A DNA stretch of 64,000 nt from positions 1 through 64,000 of the forward strand of contig NZ_JTKH01000021.1 in the NCBI RefSeq assembly GCF_000827885.1, read 5' to 3'. The notes under the pieces were generated by a model that ran no database searches, was not told the origin of the DNA, and was given only the letters and a program-made list of their open reading frames with translations. The stretch comes from Vibrio renipiscarius. GTDB taxonomy: Bacteria > Pseudomonadota > Gammaproteobacteria > Enterobacterales > Vibrionaceae. Below, in pieces: positions 18,554 through 27,440 of this stretch (position 1 is the first letter of the stretch; each line of letters opens with the position of its first letter). The translations under genes were made by a program, and so were the position numbers.

Positions 18554-19576
18554 ATGTCGAATAAAATACTTATTAGCATCCCTACCGATCAAGCTGTACA
18601 ACACTTTTCGATCAGTAGAACCGCATTGCGCACCACATTCGCACTGATTTTTTTATTGATCACCGCATCTATTGGCGGGGTCACTTATTACTATCACCAG
18701 TCGACGTTGAAACTCGCCTCAAAACAGCAAGAAAACAAAACGTTATCTGAACAGCTCACGGAAAAAGAAACGCAATACGCAACGCTAGAGCAACTTCACG
18801 AAGAGCAACTAGACACCACTCATTCACTGTCTCAAGAGCTCGAAGAAAAACGCAATCAATTACAACTCCTCAGTAAACGCGTTTACGATGTTGAATCGGT
18901 ACTGGGTTTGGCTTCAGAAAAAGAATTTGATGATGACAACATCGAATACCGCCTAGATGCCGCCGCTGTCGACTCAGCGGTTCGAGCGACGATGTTTCGT
19001 ATGATTCCAAATGAATCGCCTCTGAATTACCAGCGTATCTCATCGTCTTATGGACGCCGAACAAACCCAATTACAGGCAAGCGTCATACTCATACGGGCA
19101 TCGATTTAACCTGTAAAATGGGCACGCCTATCATCGCACCTGCAGATGGTGTTATTGAGACCGTAAGACCAAGCAAAAAAGGATTTGGCAACTTTCTCAC
19201 GCTACGTCATTCATTTGGTTTTATGACCTCTTATGCGCACCTTAAAAATTTTAAAGTACGCAGTGGCCAGTTTGTCTCAAAAGGCGATGTAATTGCGCAT
19301 TGTGGCAATTCCGGCAACTCCACCGGACCACATCTGCATTATGAAGTGCGCTTTTTAGGCCGCTCACTCAACCCGCAGTATACCATGGACTGGACACCAG
19401 AAAACTTTAATTACCTTTTTGAAAAAGAGAAGAAAGTGAAATGGGCACCACTGGTAAAACTGATTGATGACAATGTGCGTTTACAAGTCAATTTAACCAA
19501 TAAGCCGACTATTGATCACTCCGTTGAGACCGCCAATAATGAACTCAACACCGACAGCACCGTCAGTGTTCAATAA
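18554..19576 (+). CDS. M23 (LytM) family peptidoglycan endopeptidase
   Basis: A 340-residue protein with a short cytoplasmic tail, one TM helix (about 25-47), a periplasmic coiled coil (about 50-120, rich in E, Q and L) and a LytM domain (about 155-285). The zinc ligands are visible in HTHTGIDL and HLHYEVR, so the domain should be an active metalloprotease that cuts stem-peptide cross-links. The coiled-coil plus LytM layout resembles EnvC/MepM-like proteins. No strong Shine-Dalgarno precedes the ATG, which is consistent with coupling to the PilZ gene 10 bp upstream. Confidence 0.87.
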   Translation: MSNKILISIPTDQAVQHFSISRTALRTTFALIFLLITASIGGVTYYYHQSTLKLASKQQENKTLSEQLTEKETQYATLEQLHEEQLDTTHSLSQELEEKRNQLQLLSKRVYDVESVLGLASEKEFDDDNIEYRLDAAAVDSAVRATMFRMIPNESPLNYQRISSSYGRRTNPITGKRHTHTGIDLTCKMGTPIIAPADGVIETVRPSKKGFGNFLTLRHSFGFMTSYAHLKNFKVRSGQFVSKGDVIAHCGNSGNSTGPHLHYEVRFLGRSLNPQYTMDWTPENFNYLFEKEKKVKWAPLVKLIDDNVRLQVNLTNKPTIDHSVETANNELNTDSTVSVQ

Positions 19577-19600
19577 ACATTTTGCCTTACGTATTAAACA

Positions 19601-19626
19601 AAAAGCAGCCGATGGCTGCTTTTTGT
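19601..19626. terminator. Bidirectional terminator between M23 gene and tyrA
   Basis: A stem of AAAAGCAGC with GCTGCTTTT and a short loop lies between two convergent genes, with T/A tracts on both sides. Confidence 0.85.
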
Positions 19627-19672
19627 TTTTATCTTCTTCGCATCACTGCGCCGATGTTTCACTGCCTTCTTT

Positions 19673-20800
19673 TTAGCGACGGTGAATAGAATCGTTGGCT
19701 TGCTTCAGTAGATTTTGGCTTTCGCTCATAAACTGTTGTGAGTATTCACCAAACCAATCGCTGACTTTATCAAAGCTCTCAATAAATGCCTGCTTATCTC
19801 GCCCATCCAGAATCTCTAGCGCTTCACCAAAACAGTGGTGGAACCGTTTGATCATTTCAATGTTCTCTTCCGAAGAGAAAATAATATCGCCATAGAGATT
19901 CGGATCTTGGCCAAACAGTCGCCCGACCATGGCAAGTTCCAAGCGATAGATTGGCGAGCTCAACTGTAAGAGTTTATCAATATTCGGATTTTCACGACTT
20001 AGATGTAGGCCGTAGGCAAAAGAGGTGAAGTGTCGCAGAGCTTGGATAAGCGTCATGCCATGATCATGCTCACTGGCATCGATTTGACACAAACTCGCCC
20101 CCCAAATAGCAAACTGCTTAAGTAGCCACTGGTAGTGCTCTTCGCCGCGACCATCACAGTAGACAATGACCTGTTTCGCTAAACTTGGTACATCAGGGCC
20201 AAACATTGGGTGTAACCCGACAACCGGGCCGCGGTGTGCATTTAGCATCGCTTGCAGTGGTTTGGTTTTTATTGAGGTCAGGTCGCATAAAATACAGTCA
20301 TCAGGCAGCTGGCCCAATTTTTCAATCACACCCTCAGTGAGATGAATAGGCACGGTGACCACCACTAAACCTGCACCATCGAGAATCTCTTCTGCACGAT
20401 GCCAGTCTTGACTGCCTAACACTTTGACTTGGTAACCCGACAAGGTAAACATTCGACCGAACAAACCACCGAGCTGGCCTTTCCCCCCGACGATCACCAC
20501 CGAACGCAATTCGGGATTTAAACATTTAAAGCCCGAATCTTTTTCACTGGCGTAGGATTCACGCATCGTGCGACGAAGAATATCTTCAATCAATTGTGGT
20601 GGCACCCCGATTTTCTCCGCTTCAGCGCGGCGTGAAGCAAGCATCGCAGCCTCACGATCAGGAGCGTAAATAGGTAAGCCGTGCTCACTCTTTACTTCGC
20701 CGACTTTTTCTACCAGCGCTAAGCGCTCGGCAAGTAAATTCAATATTTGCTTGTCTACTGCATCAATCTGATCACGCAGTGTATTTAACTGTTCAGCCAT
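19673..20800 (-). CDS. tyrA: Chorismate mutase / prephenate dehydrogenase (T-protein)
   Basis: Bifunctional enzyme of tyrosine synthesis with 375 residues. The N-terminal AroQ chorismate mutase domain (about 1-90) starts [29 protein letters not shown]. An NAD-dependent prephenate dehydrogenase domain follows, with Rossmann motif [14 protein letters not shown] near 105 and the GLHPMFGPD segment. It lies 21 bp downstream of aroF in one operon, as in enteric bacteria, and is presumably repressed by TyrR with tyrosine. Confidence 0.97.
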   Translation of the reverse strand: MAEQLNTLRDQIDAVDKQILNLLAERLALVEKVGEVKSEHGLPIYAPDREAAMLASRRAEAEKIGVPPQLIEDILRRTMRESYASEKDSGFKCLNPELRSVVIVGGKGQLGGLFGRMFTLSGYQVKVLGSQDWHRAEEILDGAGLVVVTVPIHLTEGVIEKLGQLPDDCILCDLTSIKTKPLQAMLNAHRGPVVGLHPMFGPDVPSLAKQVIVYCDGRGEEHYQWLLKQFAIWGASLCQIDASEHDHGMTLIQALRHFTSFAYGLHLSRENPNIDKLLQLSSPIYRLELAMVGRLFGQDPNLYGDIIFSSEENIEMIKRFHHCFGEALEILDGRDKQAFIESFDKVSDWFGEYSQQFMSESQNLLKQANDSIHRR

Positions 20801-20821
20801 GAATGTCCCTATCTAGCCCAA

Positions 20822-21895
20822 TTAACCTTTTAAGCGATCTTGTAAAAACGGCACCAACTCACTGTGGGCGTGTTTTAATAGTGCCTCAGTTGCTGACCAA
20901 TTGATACATGCATCCGTGATTGAAACCCCGTACTCCATCTCATAAAATGGCAGATCTGAAGACTGGCTACCTTCATTGATGTGACTTTCAATCATTACAC
21001 CAATAATCGATTGATTACCTTCACGAATTTGGTGGATAACATCCTCGGCAACTAGGGGCTGGCGGCGGTAATCTTTGCGTGAATTCGCATGACTGCAATC
21101 GACCATCAGCGAAGCATCTAATCCCATCGCGGCCATATCTTGTTCGCATTCCGTCACCGACACCGAATCGTAATTGGTTTGTTTACCGCCACGCAAAATA
21201 ACGTGACCATTAGGGTTACCTTGCGTCGTCAACAATGCGACTTGCCCTTCACTATTAATCCCCATGAAACGGTGACTGGAAGAAGCGGCTTGCATGGCAT
21301 TGATTGCAGTAGAAAGACTACCATCGGTACCATTTTTAAAGCCAATCGGCATCGATAGACCGCTGGCCATTTCACGGTGGGTTTGCGACTCTGTCGTACG
21401 GGCACCAATCGCGGCCCAGCTAAAAGTATCCGATAGGTATTGCGGACTGATGGGATCAAGCGCTTCCGTCGCTAGAGGGATTTCCATTTCAGCCAATTCA
21501 ACGAGCAACTCACGGCCGATATGTAAACCGTGTTCAATATCAAAGCTGCCATCCAAATGCGGATCATTGATTAGCCCTTTCCAGCCCACTGTCGTGCGCG
21601 GTTTTTCAAAGTAAACGCGCATAACAATATACAGCTGGTCACTCAACTCTTCCGATAGCGCTTTAAGGCGACGTGCATAATCCTTCGCCGCTTCGATATC
21701 GTGAATAGAGCAAGGACCGCACACGACGAGTAAACGGTGATCTTTTTTATGTATAATATCGGCAACCGTTTGACGAGACTGCTGAATAAAGTGGCGGGCC
21801 TTATCACTTAAAGGCAACTTCGCTTTCAGCGCTTGCGGGGTAATCAGCACCTGCTCGTCAATAATATTTACGTTACTCAATTCACTTTTTCGCAT
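20822..21895 (-). CDS. aroF: 3-deoxy-7-phosphoheptulonate (DAHP) synthase, AroF type
   Basis: First enzyme of the shikimate pathway, joining PEP and erythrose-4-phosphate. The class-I AroFGH family motifs VVCGPCSIHD, RVYFEKPRTTVGWKG and VDCSHANS are visible. The start chosen is the ATG at 21895 (357 residues, MRKSELSNVNI), with AGGTGG five bases upstream; the longer open frame from 21937 runs through regulatory DNA. Pairing with tyrA and three upstream TyrR boxes point to the tyrosine-sensitive AroF isoenzyme rather than AroG or AroH. Confidence 0.94.
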   Translation of the reverse strand: MRKSELSNVNIIDEQVLITPQALKAKLPLSDKARHFIQQSRQTVADIIHKKDHRLLVVCGPCSIHDIEAAKDYARRLKALSEELSDQLYIVMRVYFEKPRTTVGWKGLINDPHLDGSFDIEHGLHIGRELLVELAEMEIPLATEALDPISPQYLSDTFSWAAIGARTTESQTHREMASGLSMPIGFKNGTDGSLSTAINAMQAASSSHRFMGINSEGQVALLTTQGNPNGHVILRGGKQTNYDSVSVTECEQDMAAMGLDASLMVDCSHANSRKDYRRQPLVAEDVIHQIREGNQSIIGVMIESHINEGSQSSDLPFYEMEYGVSITDACINWSATEALLKHAHSELVPFLQDRLKG

Positions 21896-21905
21896 AACTA
21901 CCACC

Positions 21906-22031
21906 TGTATATTTATATTTACACCCTCAAATTCCATTTAGCGAGGGTTAACAACAACTATAAAATAACAGGCTCAGATTAAATTTCAACCGTAAAGATA
22001 AGTAAACAACAATTGTAAACCAAAGTTTACA
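21906..22031 (-). promoter_or_regulatory. Three TyrR boxes controlling aroF-tyrA
   Basis: The TyrR consensus is TGTAAA-N6-TTTACA. A perfect copy lies at 22014-22031 (12 of 12). A near-perfect copy lies at 21906-21923 (TGTATA-N6-TTTACA, 11 of 12), overlapping the 5' UTR just before the aroF ribosome site. A weak copy lies at 21991-22008 (9 of 12). A plausible minus-strand promoter, TTGAAA (21989-21984) with 16-bp spacer and TATTTT (21967-21962), sits between the strong boxes. Three boxes also occur at E. coli aroF. Confidence 0.85.
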
Positions 22032-22139
22032 CTGCATATTTTTTTGCTGCGAACACCTTCTTTTGTTACTTAGCCGGTATGCTCCACTGAGCTTCTTGAT
22101 TAAACTACTGAATTATCATAATGAAAACAGGCTTACGAT

Positions 22140-23614
22140 ATGGAGCTCATCCTGTCATTGTTGCAACAGATGTGTGTTTACTTAGTCCTCGCTTACATGC
22201 TGAGTAAAACGCCAATTTTTCTGCCACTGCTCAATATCTCTAATCGTCTAAGTCATAAAATCAGCATTTACATTCTGTTTTCTCTTTTTTGTATTCTCGG
22301 CACCTACTTCGGCTTACAAATCAATGATGCGATCGCCAATACTCGCGCTATTGGGGCGGTCATGGGTGGCCTCTTTGGCGGGCCTGTGGTCGGTTTTTTT
22401 GTGGGCCTAACCGGGGGGTTACATCGTTATTCTCTCGGGGGGTTTACCGATATTGCCTGCGCAATTTCAACCACCGCCGAAGGTCTAATAGGCGGCCTGC
22501 TGCACACCTATTTATTACGGCGTGGCAAAGGCGTATTGCTGTTTAGCCCCAGTATTGTGTTTGCGATTACCCTATTTGCCGAATTGGTACAAATGGCGAT
22601 TTTATTGATCGTGGCCAAACCGTTTGATCAAGCGTACGTTTTGGTGTCAGCCATCGCCGCGCCGATGATCATCACAAACTCCATTGGTGCGGCGTTGTTC
22701 ATGAGTATCTTACAAGATAGAAAGACCATCTTTGAAGAATACTCCGCCACCTTTTCTCGCCGAGCGTTGAATATTGCAGAGCGCTCAGTCGGTATCCTCG
22801 CATCAGGGTTTAACAGCGAAAATGCCGAAAAAATTGCCCGCGTCGTCTATGAAGAAACCAAAGTTGGCGCGGTTTCCATCACCGATACAAACAAAATTCT
22901 CGCGTTTGTCGGCATTGGGGATGACCACCACAGGCCCGAGACGCCTATCTCATCGCAAAGCACTTTAGATGCGATTGAGCAGAACGACATTATCTACCTA
23001 GATGGAAAAGACAAACATTATCAATGCTCGCCCAAGCAGAAATCAAACTATTGCACGCACAAGTGAACCCACACTTCTTATTTAATGCGCTCAATACGAT
23101 CAGTGCGGTGGTACGCCGCGATCCAGCCAAAGCTCGGGAATTGATTCAGCATCTATCGCAATTTTTCCGGAGTAACCTCAAACAAAATATTGAAGCGGTC
23201 ACGCTCAAAGATGAGTTGGCTCATGTGAATGCGTACTTAACCATTGAAAAAGCACGCTTTACCGACCGTTTAGAGGTCGAGATCGACATCGACGCCAGTT
23301 TACTGCAACGTAAACTTCCCACCTTTACGTTACAGCCACTGGTGGAGAACGCGATTAAGCATGGCATCTCAAATTTATTCGAAGGTGGTGTGGTGCGTAT
23401 CTACAGCCAGAATGAAGCGCAAGGCCAGCGTATCGTGGTCGAAGATAACGCAGGAAGTTATCTCGCCCCACAAGGAGAACATGCGGGTTTAGGCATGCAG
23501 ATTGTCGCAAAACGACTAACCAACAAGTTTGGCCAAGTCAGCGATCTAACCATTGATGTTGTAAAAAATCAGTATACACGGATGAGTTTCCTCATTCCTA
23601 ATGATGACCGTTAA
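22140..23614 (+). pseudogene. btsS: Pyruvate-sensing histidine kinase BtsS (LytS family), internal deletion with frameshift
   Basis: Two overlapping open frames together make one broken BtsS. The first (22140-23066) has the 5TMR-LytS membrane domain and the start of the GAF domain up to the YQCS motif at residue 297; after that the frame is wrong (11 odd residues, then stop). The second (23024-23614, 196 residues) starts at MLAQAEIKLLHAQVNPHFLFNAL, the HisKA/LytS domain with the phospho-acceptor His and HATPase (VENAIKHG). In E. coli BtsS about 65 residues lie between these points, so about 195 bp (not a multiple of 3) are missing. The junction is at TGCTCGCC. Re-initiation at the ATG at 23024 could still give a soluble kinase domain. 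Confidence 0.85.
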
Positions 23615-23623
23615 GGATTAACC

Positions 23624-24358
23624 ATGCTATCTGCACTTGTGATAGACGATGAATTGTTTGCTCGAGAAGAGTTAACTGAATTACTGGAAGAAACAGGACA
23701 AATAGAGGTCATCGGCCAAGCCAGCAATGCCATTGAAGGGTTAAAAAAAATTAACCAACTGAAACCGGATGTGGTGTTTCTTGATATTCAAATGCCACAA
23801 GTCACGGGCATTGAATTGCTCGGAATGCTAGACCCTGACACCATGCCTTACGTCGTCTTTGCCACCGCGTATGATGAGTTTGCGATTCAAGCATTTGAAG
23901 ACAATGCCTTCGATTACCTTCTCAAACCGGTTGATACTCAACGGCTAGCAAAAACAGTGCAACGATTGATTAAATCAAGTTTGAACAAATCCGGTCAACA
24001 CAGCCAGCAACAAGTGAATGCCATCGCGCCACAAAATCTTGACCAGGTGCCCTGCATTGGCCTCAATCGCATCATGATTATTCCAACACAAGAGATTGAA
24101 TTTGCGTACAGTGATATCAGTGGCGTTCATGTACAAACCCCACAACAGTCCGCCACCAGCCAGTTAACGCTCAAAATACTGGAAGAAAAAACCCCTTTGG
24201 TGCGCTGCCATCGCCAGTATTTGGTCAACGTAAAAGCCATTAAAGAGATCAAGTTGCTCGAAAATGGATTGGCTGAAATTTTAACCCATAGCCAGCACCC
24301 CATTCCGGTGAGTCGTCGCTACTTAAAACCGCTGAAAGAACGCTTGGGCTTTCATTAA
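23624..24358 (+). CDS. btsR: LytTR response regulator BtsR
   Basis: A 244-residue response regulator. The receiver domain occupies 1-120 with the acidic pair DDE at 8-10 and phospho-acceptor Asp54 in VFLDIQMP; the C-terminal LytTR DNA-binding domain (about 145-244) contains RCHRQYLVNVKAIKEI and IPVSRRYLKPLKERL. It starts nine bases after btsS with TTAAGGA upstream. In E. coli and vibrios BtsSR responds to extracellular pyruvate and activates btsT. The gene is intact although its partner kinase is broken. Confidence 0.93.
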   Translation: MLSALVIDDELFAREELTELLEETGQIEVIGQASNAIEGLKKINQLKPDVVFLDIQMPQVTGIELLGMLDPDTMPYVVFATAYDEFAIQAFEDNAFDYLLKPVDTQRLAKTVQRLIKSSLNKSGQHSQQQVNAIAPQNLDQVPCIGLNRIMIIPTQEIEFAYSDISGVHVQTPQQSATSQLTLKILEEKTPLVRCHRQYLVNVKAIKEIKLLENGLAEILTHSQHPIPVSRRYLKPLKERLGFH

Positions 24359-24455
24359 GAATGCAGCCCACAAAAGAGAAATGGCGCTTGATGAGTAAAA
24401 AGATCATCATAACCTCAATGCTCTCGGCCCGCTAAAAGACGGATGAATTAAGATC

Positions 24456-24484
24456 AAAAAGAGCCACATTTCATGGCTCTTTTA
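24456..24484. terminator. Bidirectional terminator between btsR and nagZ
   Basis: A stem AAAAGAGCCA with TGGCTCTTTT lies about 100 bases after the btsR stop and 30 bases beyond the nagZ stop, with A/T tracts on both sides. Confidence 0.85.
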
Positions 24485-24510
24485 TTATGCAGACGTTATA
24501 CCAATAGCAC

Positions 24511-25494
24511 TCAATCGAGCATGCGCTTCATCGCTTCAGAGGCTTGTCGCCACTTGTCACTGCTTTGTAGCTCGCTCAAAGAAAAAGACTGCTTCTTCAG
24601 TAGTCCCATCGCTTGTGGCGTTTCCATGATAGGCAGATTGTCCAAGACTTCTATTTGTGCATTTCGTTGGTTACACATCAAAATCATATCGCACCCCGCG
24701 ACCAAAGCCTGATGCGAACGTTCGGCTGGGCCGCCCATGATTGCAGCGCCTTCCATCGTTAAGTCGTCCGAAAAAATAATCCCTTTAAAACCAAGCTGCT
24801 CACGCAACACTTGCTTTAACCAATACGATGACCCACTCGCGGGTTGATCATCATAATGCGGATAAATCACATGCGCTGGCATCATCGCATCCAGCGTGCC
24901 AGCGTCAATTTGCGCTTTAAAGATCGCCATGTCTTTTTCAAAGATGCTATCACGCTCATCATAAGGCGTTTCTAAGTGTGAATCTTCCAACACACCGCCA
25001 TGCCCAGGAAAGTGTTTACCCGTCGTGGCCATCCCTACTGATTTCATACCACGCATAAACGCCGAGCTGTAGCGTAGGATGCTATCAACATCGTCACCAA
25101 AAGCACGATCACCTATCGCACGGCAGTCGTGGCCTTTATCCAAAACAGGCGCAAAACTTAAATCAACATCATGAGCAATCAGTTCTGCCGCCATAAGCCA
25201 ACCGCCCAGTTCAGCCATCTGCTCGCCTTGAGCTTGCTCGCCAAATAATTTGGCGGCTGGAATTCGAGAAAAGCCGTCGCGAAAACGCTGAACACGCCCA
25301 CCTTCTTGGTCCACACCAATTAAAATAGGCCGTTTTGCGGCTTTACGAATCGCCGTATTAAGGGCCAAGAGCTGTTGATTATCGTGATAATTGCGGGAAA
25401 ACAGGATCACGCCCCCAACGGTTGGGTGCTGCAAAATCTCTTTATCTTCGGAGGTTAACTCATACCCAGCTACATCCAGCCATAACGGACCCAT
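24511..25494 (-). CDS. nagZ: Beta-N-acetylhexosaminidase NagZ
   Basis: Cytosolic glycoside hydrolase family 3 enzyme of 327 residues. It removes GlcNAc from GlcNAc-1,6-anhydroMurNAc peptides during peptidoglycan recycling; its product also drives AmpC induction in some species. Diagnostic motifs are [15 protein letters not shown], the catalytic His loop KHFPGHG and [11 protein letters not shown] (nucleophile Asp). It is divergent from anmK, which acts on the released anhydro-sugar. Confidence 0.96.
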   Translation of the reverse strand: MGPLWLDVAGYELTSEDKEILQHPTVGGVILFSRNYHDNQQLLALNTAIRKAAKRPILIGVDQEGGRVQRFRDGFSRIPAAKLFGEQAQGEQMAELGGWLMAAELIAHDVDLSFAPVLDKGHDCRAIGDRAFGDDVDSILRYSSAFMRGMKSVGMATTGKHFPGHGGVLEDSHLETPYDERDSIFEKDMAIFKAQIDAGTLDAMMPAHVIYPHYDDQPASGSSYWLKQVLREQLGFKGIIFSDDLTMEGAAIMGGPAERSHQALVAGCDMILMCNQRNAQIEVLDNLPIMETPQAMGLLKKQSFSLSELQSSDKWRQASEAMKRMLD

Positions 25495-25594
25495 AATTTC
25501 TCCTAATTGCGGTCGATTTTCGCTATGGTTTCGAGGTTATTCTGATTGCTCTCGGTTTACAATGGATATGTCACCCTATAGGTAGAAATTGGAT

Positions 25595-26710
25595 ATGAGT
25601 ACAAAACAACGCTTTATTGGTGTGATGTCTGGCACCAGCATGGACGGTGTCGACACCGCACTCGTCGAAATCGAAGGCAACCAAATTCAGTTATTGGCGG
25701 CACAAGATTTCCCAATGCCAGAGTCACTCAAGCAACGCCTGTTGAATATCTGTATCGGCCAACCCACCAGCTTGGCGGAAATAGGCGAGCTTGATCATTT
25801 ACTTGGCCACCTCTTTGCCGATGCAGTCAATGCCCTGCTAAACGCCACCAATTGCCGCGCGGAAAGTATTACCGCCATCGGAAATCATGGGCAAACGGTC
25901 TACCATAGGCCGGAAGGTGATGCGCCCTTTACCATGCAATTAGGTGACGCCAACATTATTGCGGTCAAAACAGGCATTGATACCGTGGCCGATTTTCGTC
26001 GCAAAGACATGGCTCTGGGTGGCCAAGGCGCCCCTTTGGTGCCAGCGTTTCATCAATGCTTATTTACATCGACCGACTCAAGTGTGGTGGTATTAAATAT
26101 TGGTGGCATTGCGAACATCTCCGTCTTGCGTCCTGATCAACCGGTGATTGGTTATGATACAGGCCCTGGCAACATGCTCATGGATGCTTGGACACAAAAA
26201 CATCTCGGCCATAAATACGATGATGGGGCACAATTTGCGAAGAAAGGAGAAGTGAATCAAGATCTATTAACCGATCTTCTCAATGAAGCCTATTTTGCCC
26301 GCCAAGCCCCCAAAAGTACGGGACGAGAGCTATTCAACCTACCGTGGCTTGAGCAAAAACTGGCAACTCACACACTGTCTGCGCAAGATGTGCAACGTAC
26401 CTTATGTGAATACACTGCGGTCACGATCGCCAACGACGTCGCGCGTTATACGCAGGGGAATAGTCCCGAGTTATTGGTCTGTGGCGGTGGAGTCCACAAT
26501 CCTCTGCTGATGCAACGATTAGCGGAACAACTACCATCATGGTCGGTCATGTCGACTCAAGAGAAAGGGGTCGACAGTGACAACATGGAAGCCATCGCTT
26601 TTGCCTGGCTAGCGCAACGCCGCATACACAACCTACCGAGTAATTTACCTGAAGTCACCGGCGCGAGCCAACTCGCATCATTGGGGGTGCTGTATTATGC
26701 CGACAAATAA
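25595..26710 (+). CDS. anmK: Anhydro-N-acetylmuramic acid kinase AnmK
   Basis: Converts 1,6-anhydroMurNAc to MurNAc-6-phosphate with ATP, a cytosolic step of cell-wall recycling downstream of lytic transglycosylases such as Slt. Motifs are GVMSGTSMDGVD (phosphate binding), GNHGQTVYH and GYDTGPGNMLMD with the catalytic Asp. The ATG at 25595 gives 371 residues (MSTKQRFIG). A TTG two codons earlier (25589) has somewhat better spacing to AGG and cannot be excluded. It is paired divergently with nagZ. Confidence 0.95.
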   Translation: MSTKQRFIGVMSGTSMDGVDTALVEIEGNQIQLLAAQDFPMPESLKQRLLNICIGQPTSLAEIGELDHLLGHLFADAVNALLNATNCRAESITAIGNHGQTVYHRPEGDAPFTMQLGDANIIAVKTGIDTVADFRRKDMALGGQGAPLVPAFHQCLFTSTDSSVVVLNIGGIANISVLRPDQPVIGYDTGPGNMLMDAWTQKHLGHKYDDGAQFAKKGEVNQDLLTDLLNEAYFARQAPKSTGRELFNLPWLEQKLATHTLSAQDVQRTLCEYTAVTIANDVARYTQGNSPELLVCGGGVHNPLLMQRLAEQLPSWSVMSTQEKGVDSDNMEAIAFAWLAQRRIHNLPSNLPEVTGASQLASLGVLYYADK

Positions 26711-26796
26711 AACCCAAAAATAAAAATGCCCACAGCTAAAATATCGCCATACAACGGTGTATGGCGTGCGGCAAAATAAAACGACTAGAAAAGGAA

Positions 26797-26823
26797 AAAG
26801 GCTTGGGGATACCAAGCCTTTTT
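26797..26823. terminator. Bidirectional terminator after anmK
   Basis: A 10-bp perfect stem (AAAGGCTTGG with CCAAGCCTTT, 5-nt loop) with T-runs, between anmK and the convergent lipoprotein gene. Confidence 0.9.
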
Positions 26824-26895
26824 CATCACTAAGTGGTCTCGTACTGGCTTATATTTATCGATAACGAGCAAATATAGGCGTCACAAACAATCCCA

Positions 26896-27243
26896 CTAAT
26901 AATTATTTTGAGATTCAGCCCAGCCTCGCTGCCACTCCATGCGAAACTGCTGAGCGTCTTCGGTGCCTTCACACACCCCTTCGTAATACTGCCCTGACAG
27001 GCCAATTTGATAAGCAAAATTCGGGTTACAGTATTCTTTTACACCGGTTAAATAACCTTGATCATAATCGGCCTGGTTTGCCTCACCCAGCTTGACCAGA
27101 TCCGAGATTGAACGCTCGGTATGACCACTCACGCCATCTTGATAACCGACTTGATACCAGTCACCCGATTTCGCCAATTCTTCCACCGAACTGGCGCAAC
27201 CCGCCAAAATGGTGAGCAATGCCACTACTAGAACCTTTCTCAT
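26896..27243 (-). CDS. DUF2799 family lipoprotein
   Basis: A 115-residue predicted lipoprotein with signal MRKVLVVALLTILAGC (Cys16 lipidated). The mature part has repeated YxxGYxDG-type segments (YQVGYQDGVSG, YDQGYLTGVKEYC, EWQRGWAES), which are the hallmark of DUF2799. Function is unknown. It is divergent from the btsT gene. TTAGTG-TAAC-CACTAA, a perfect 6-bp inverted repeat at 27271-27286, lies just upstream and may be an operator. Confidence 0.8.
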   Translation of the reverse strand: MRKVLVVALLTILAGCASSVEELAKSGDWYQVGYQDGVSGHTERSISDLVKLGEANQADYDQGYLTGVKEYCNPNFAYQIGLSGQYYEGVCEGTEDAQQFRMEWQRGWAESQNNY

Positions 27244-27338
27244 TGTTTTTCCTTGTTGTTCTGCCTGACCTTAGTGTAACCACTAATGGATACGATTGCC
27301 CACAAGCTCGGTATAAAAACCTCTCAATACCGATTAGA

Positions 27339-27366
27339 ACCACTTAAATCGATATACGACCACTCA
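27339..27366 (+). promoter_or_regulatory. Candidate BtsR binding site (direct repeat) upstream of btsT
   Basis: ACCACTTA (27339-27346) and ACCACTCA (27359-27366) form a direct repeat 20 bp apart start to start. Both fit the ACC(G/A)CT(C/T)A repeats I recall for E. coli BtsR (YehT) at its btsT target. The repeat lies 75 bp before the transporter ATG, in a position suitable for activation. LytTR proteins generally bind such tandem half-sites two helical turns apart. Confidence 0.6.
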
Positions 27367-27440
27367 CGCTTAAAGTCGATGTTTCTCGCTGATAAGACGT
27401 TTATTATCGATCATGAATACAATATCTAAGGGACAGAATT

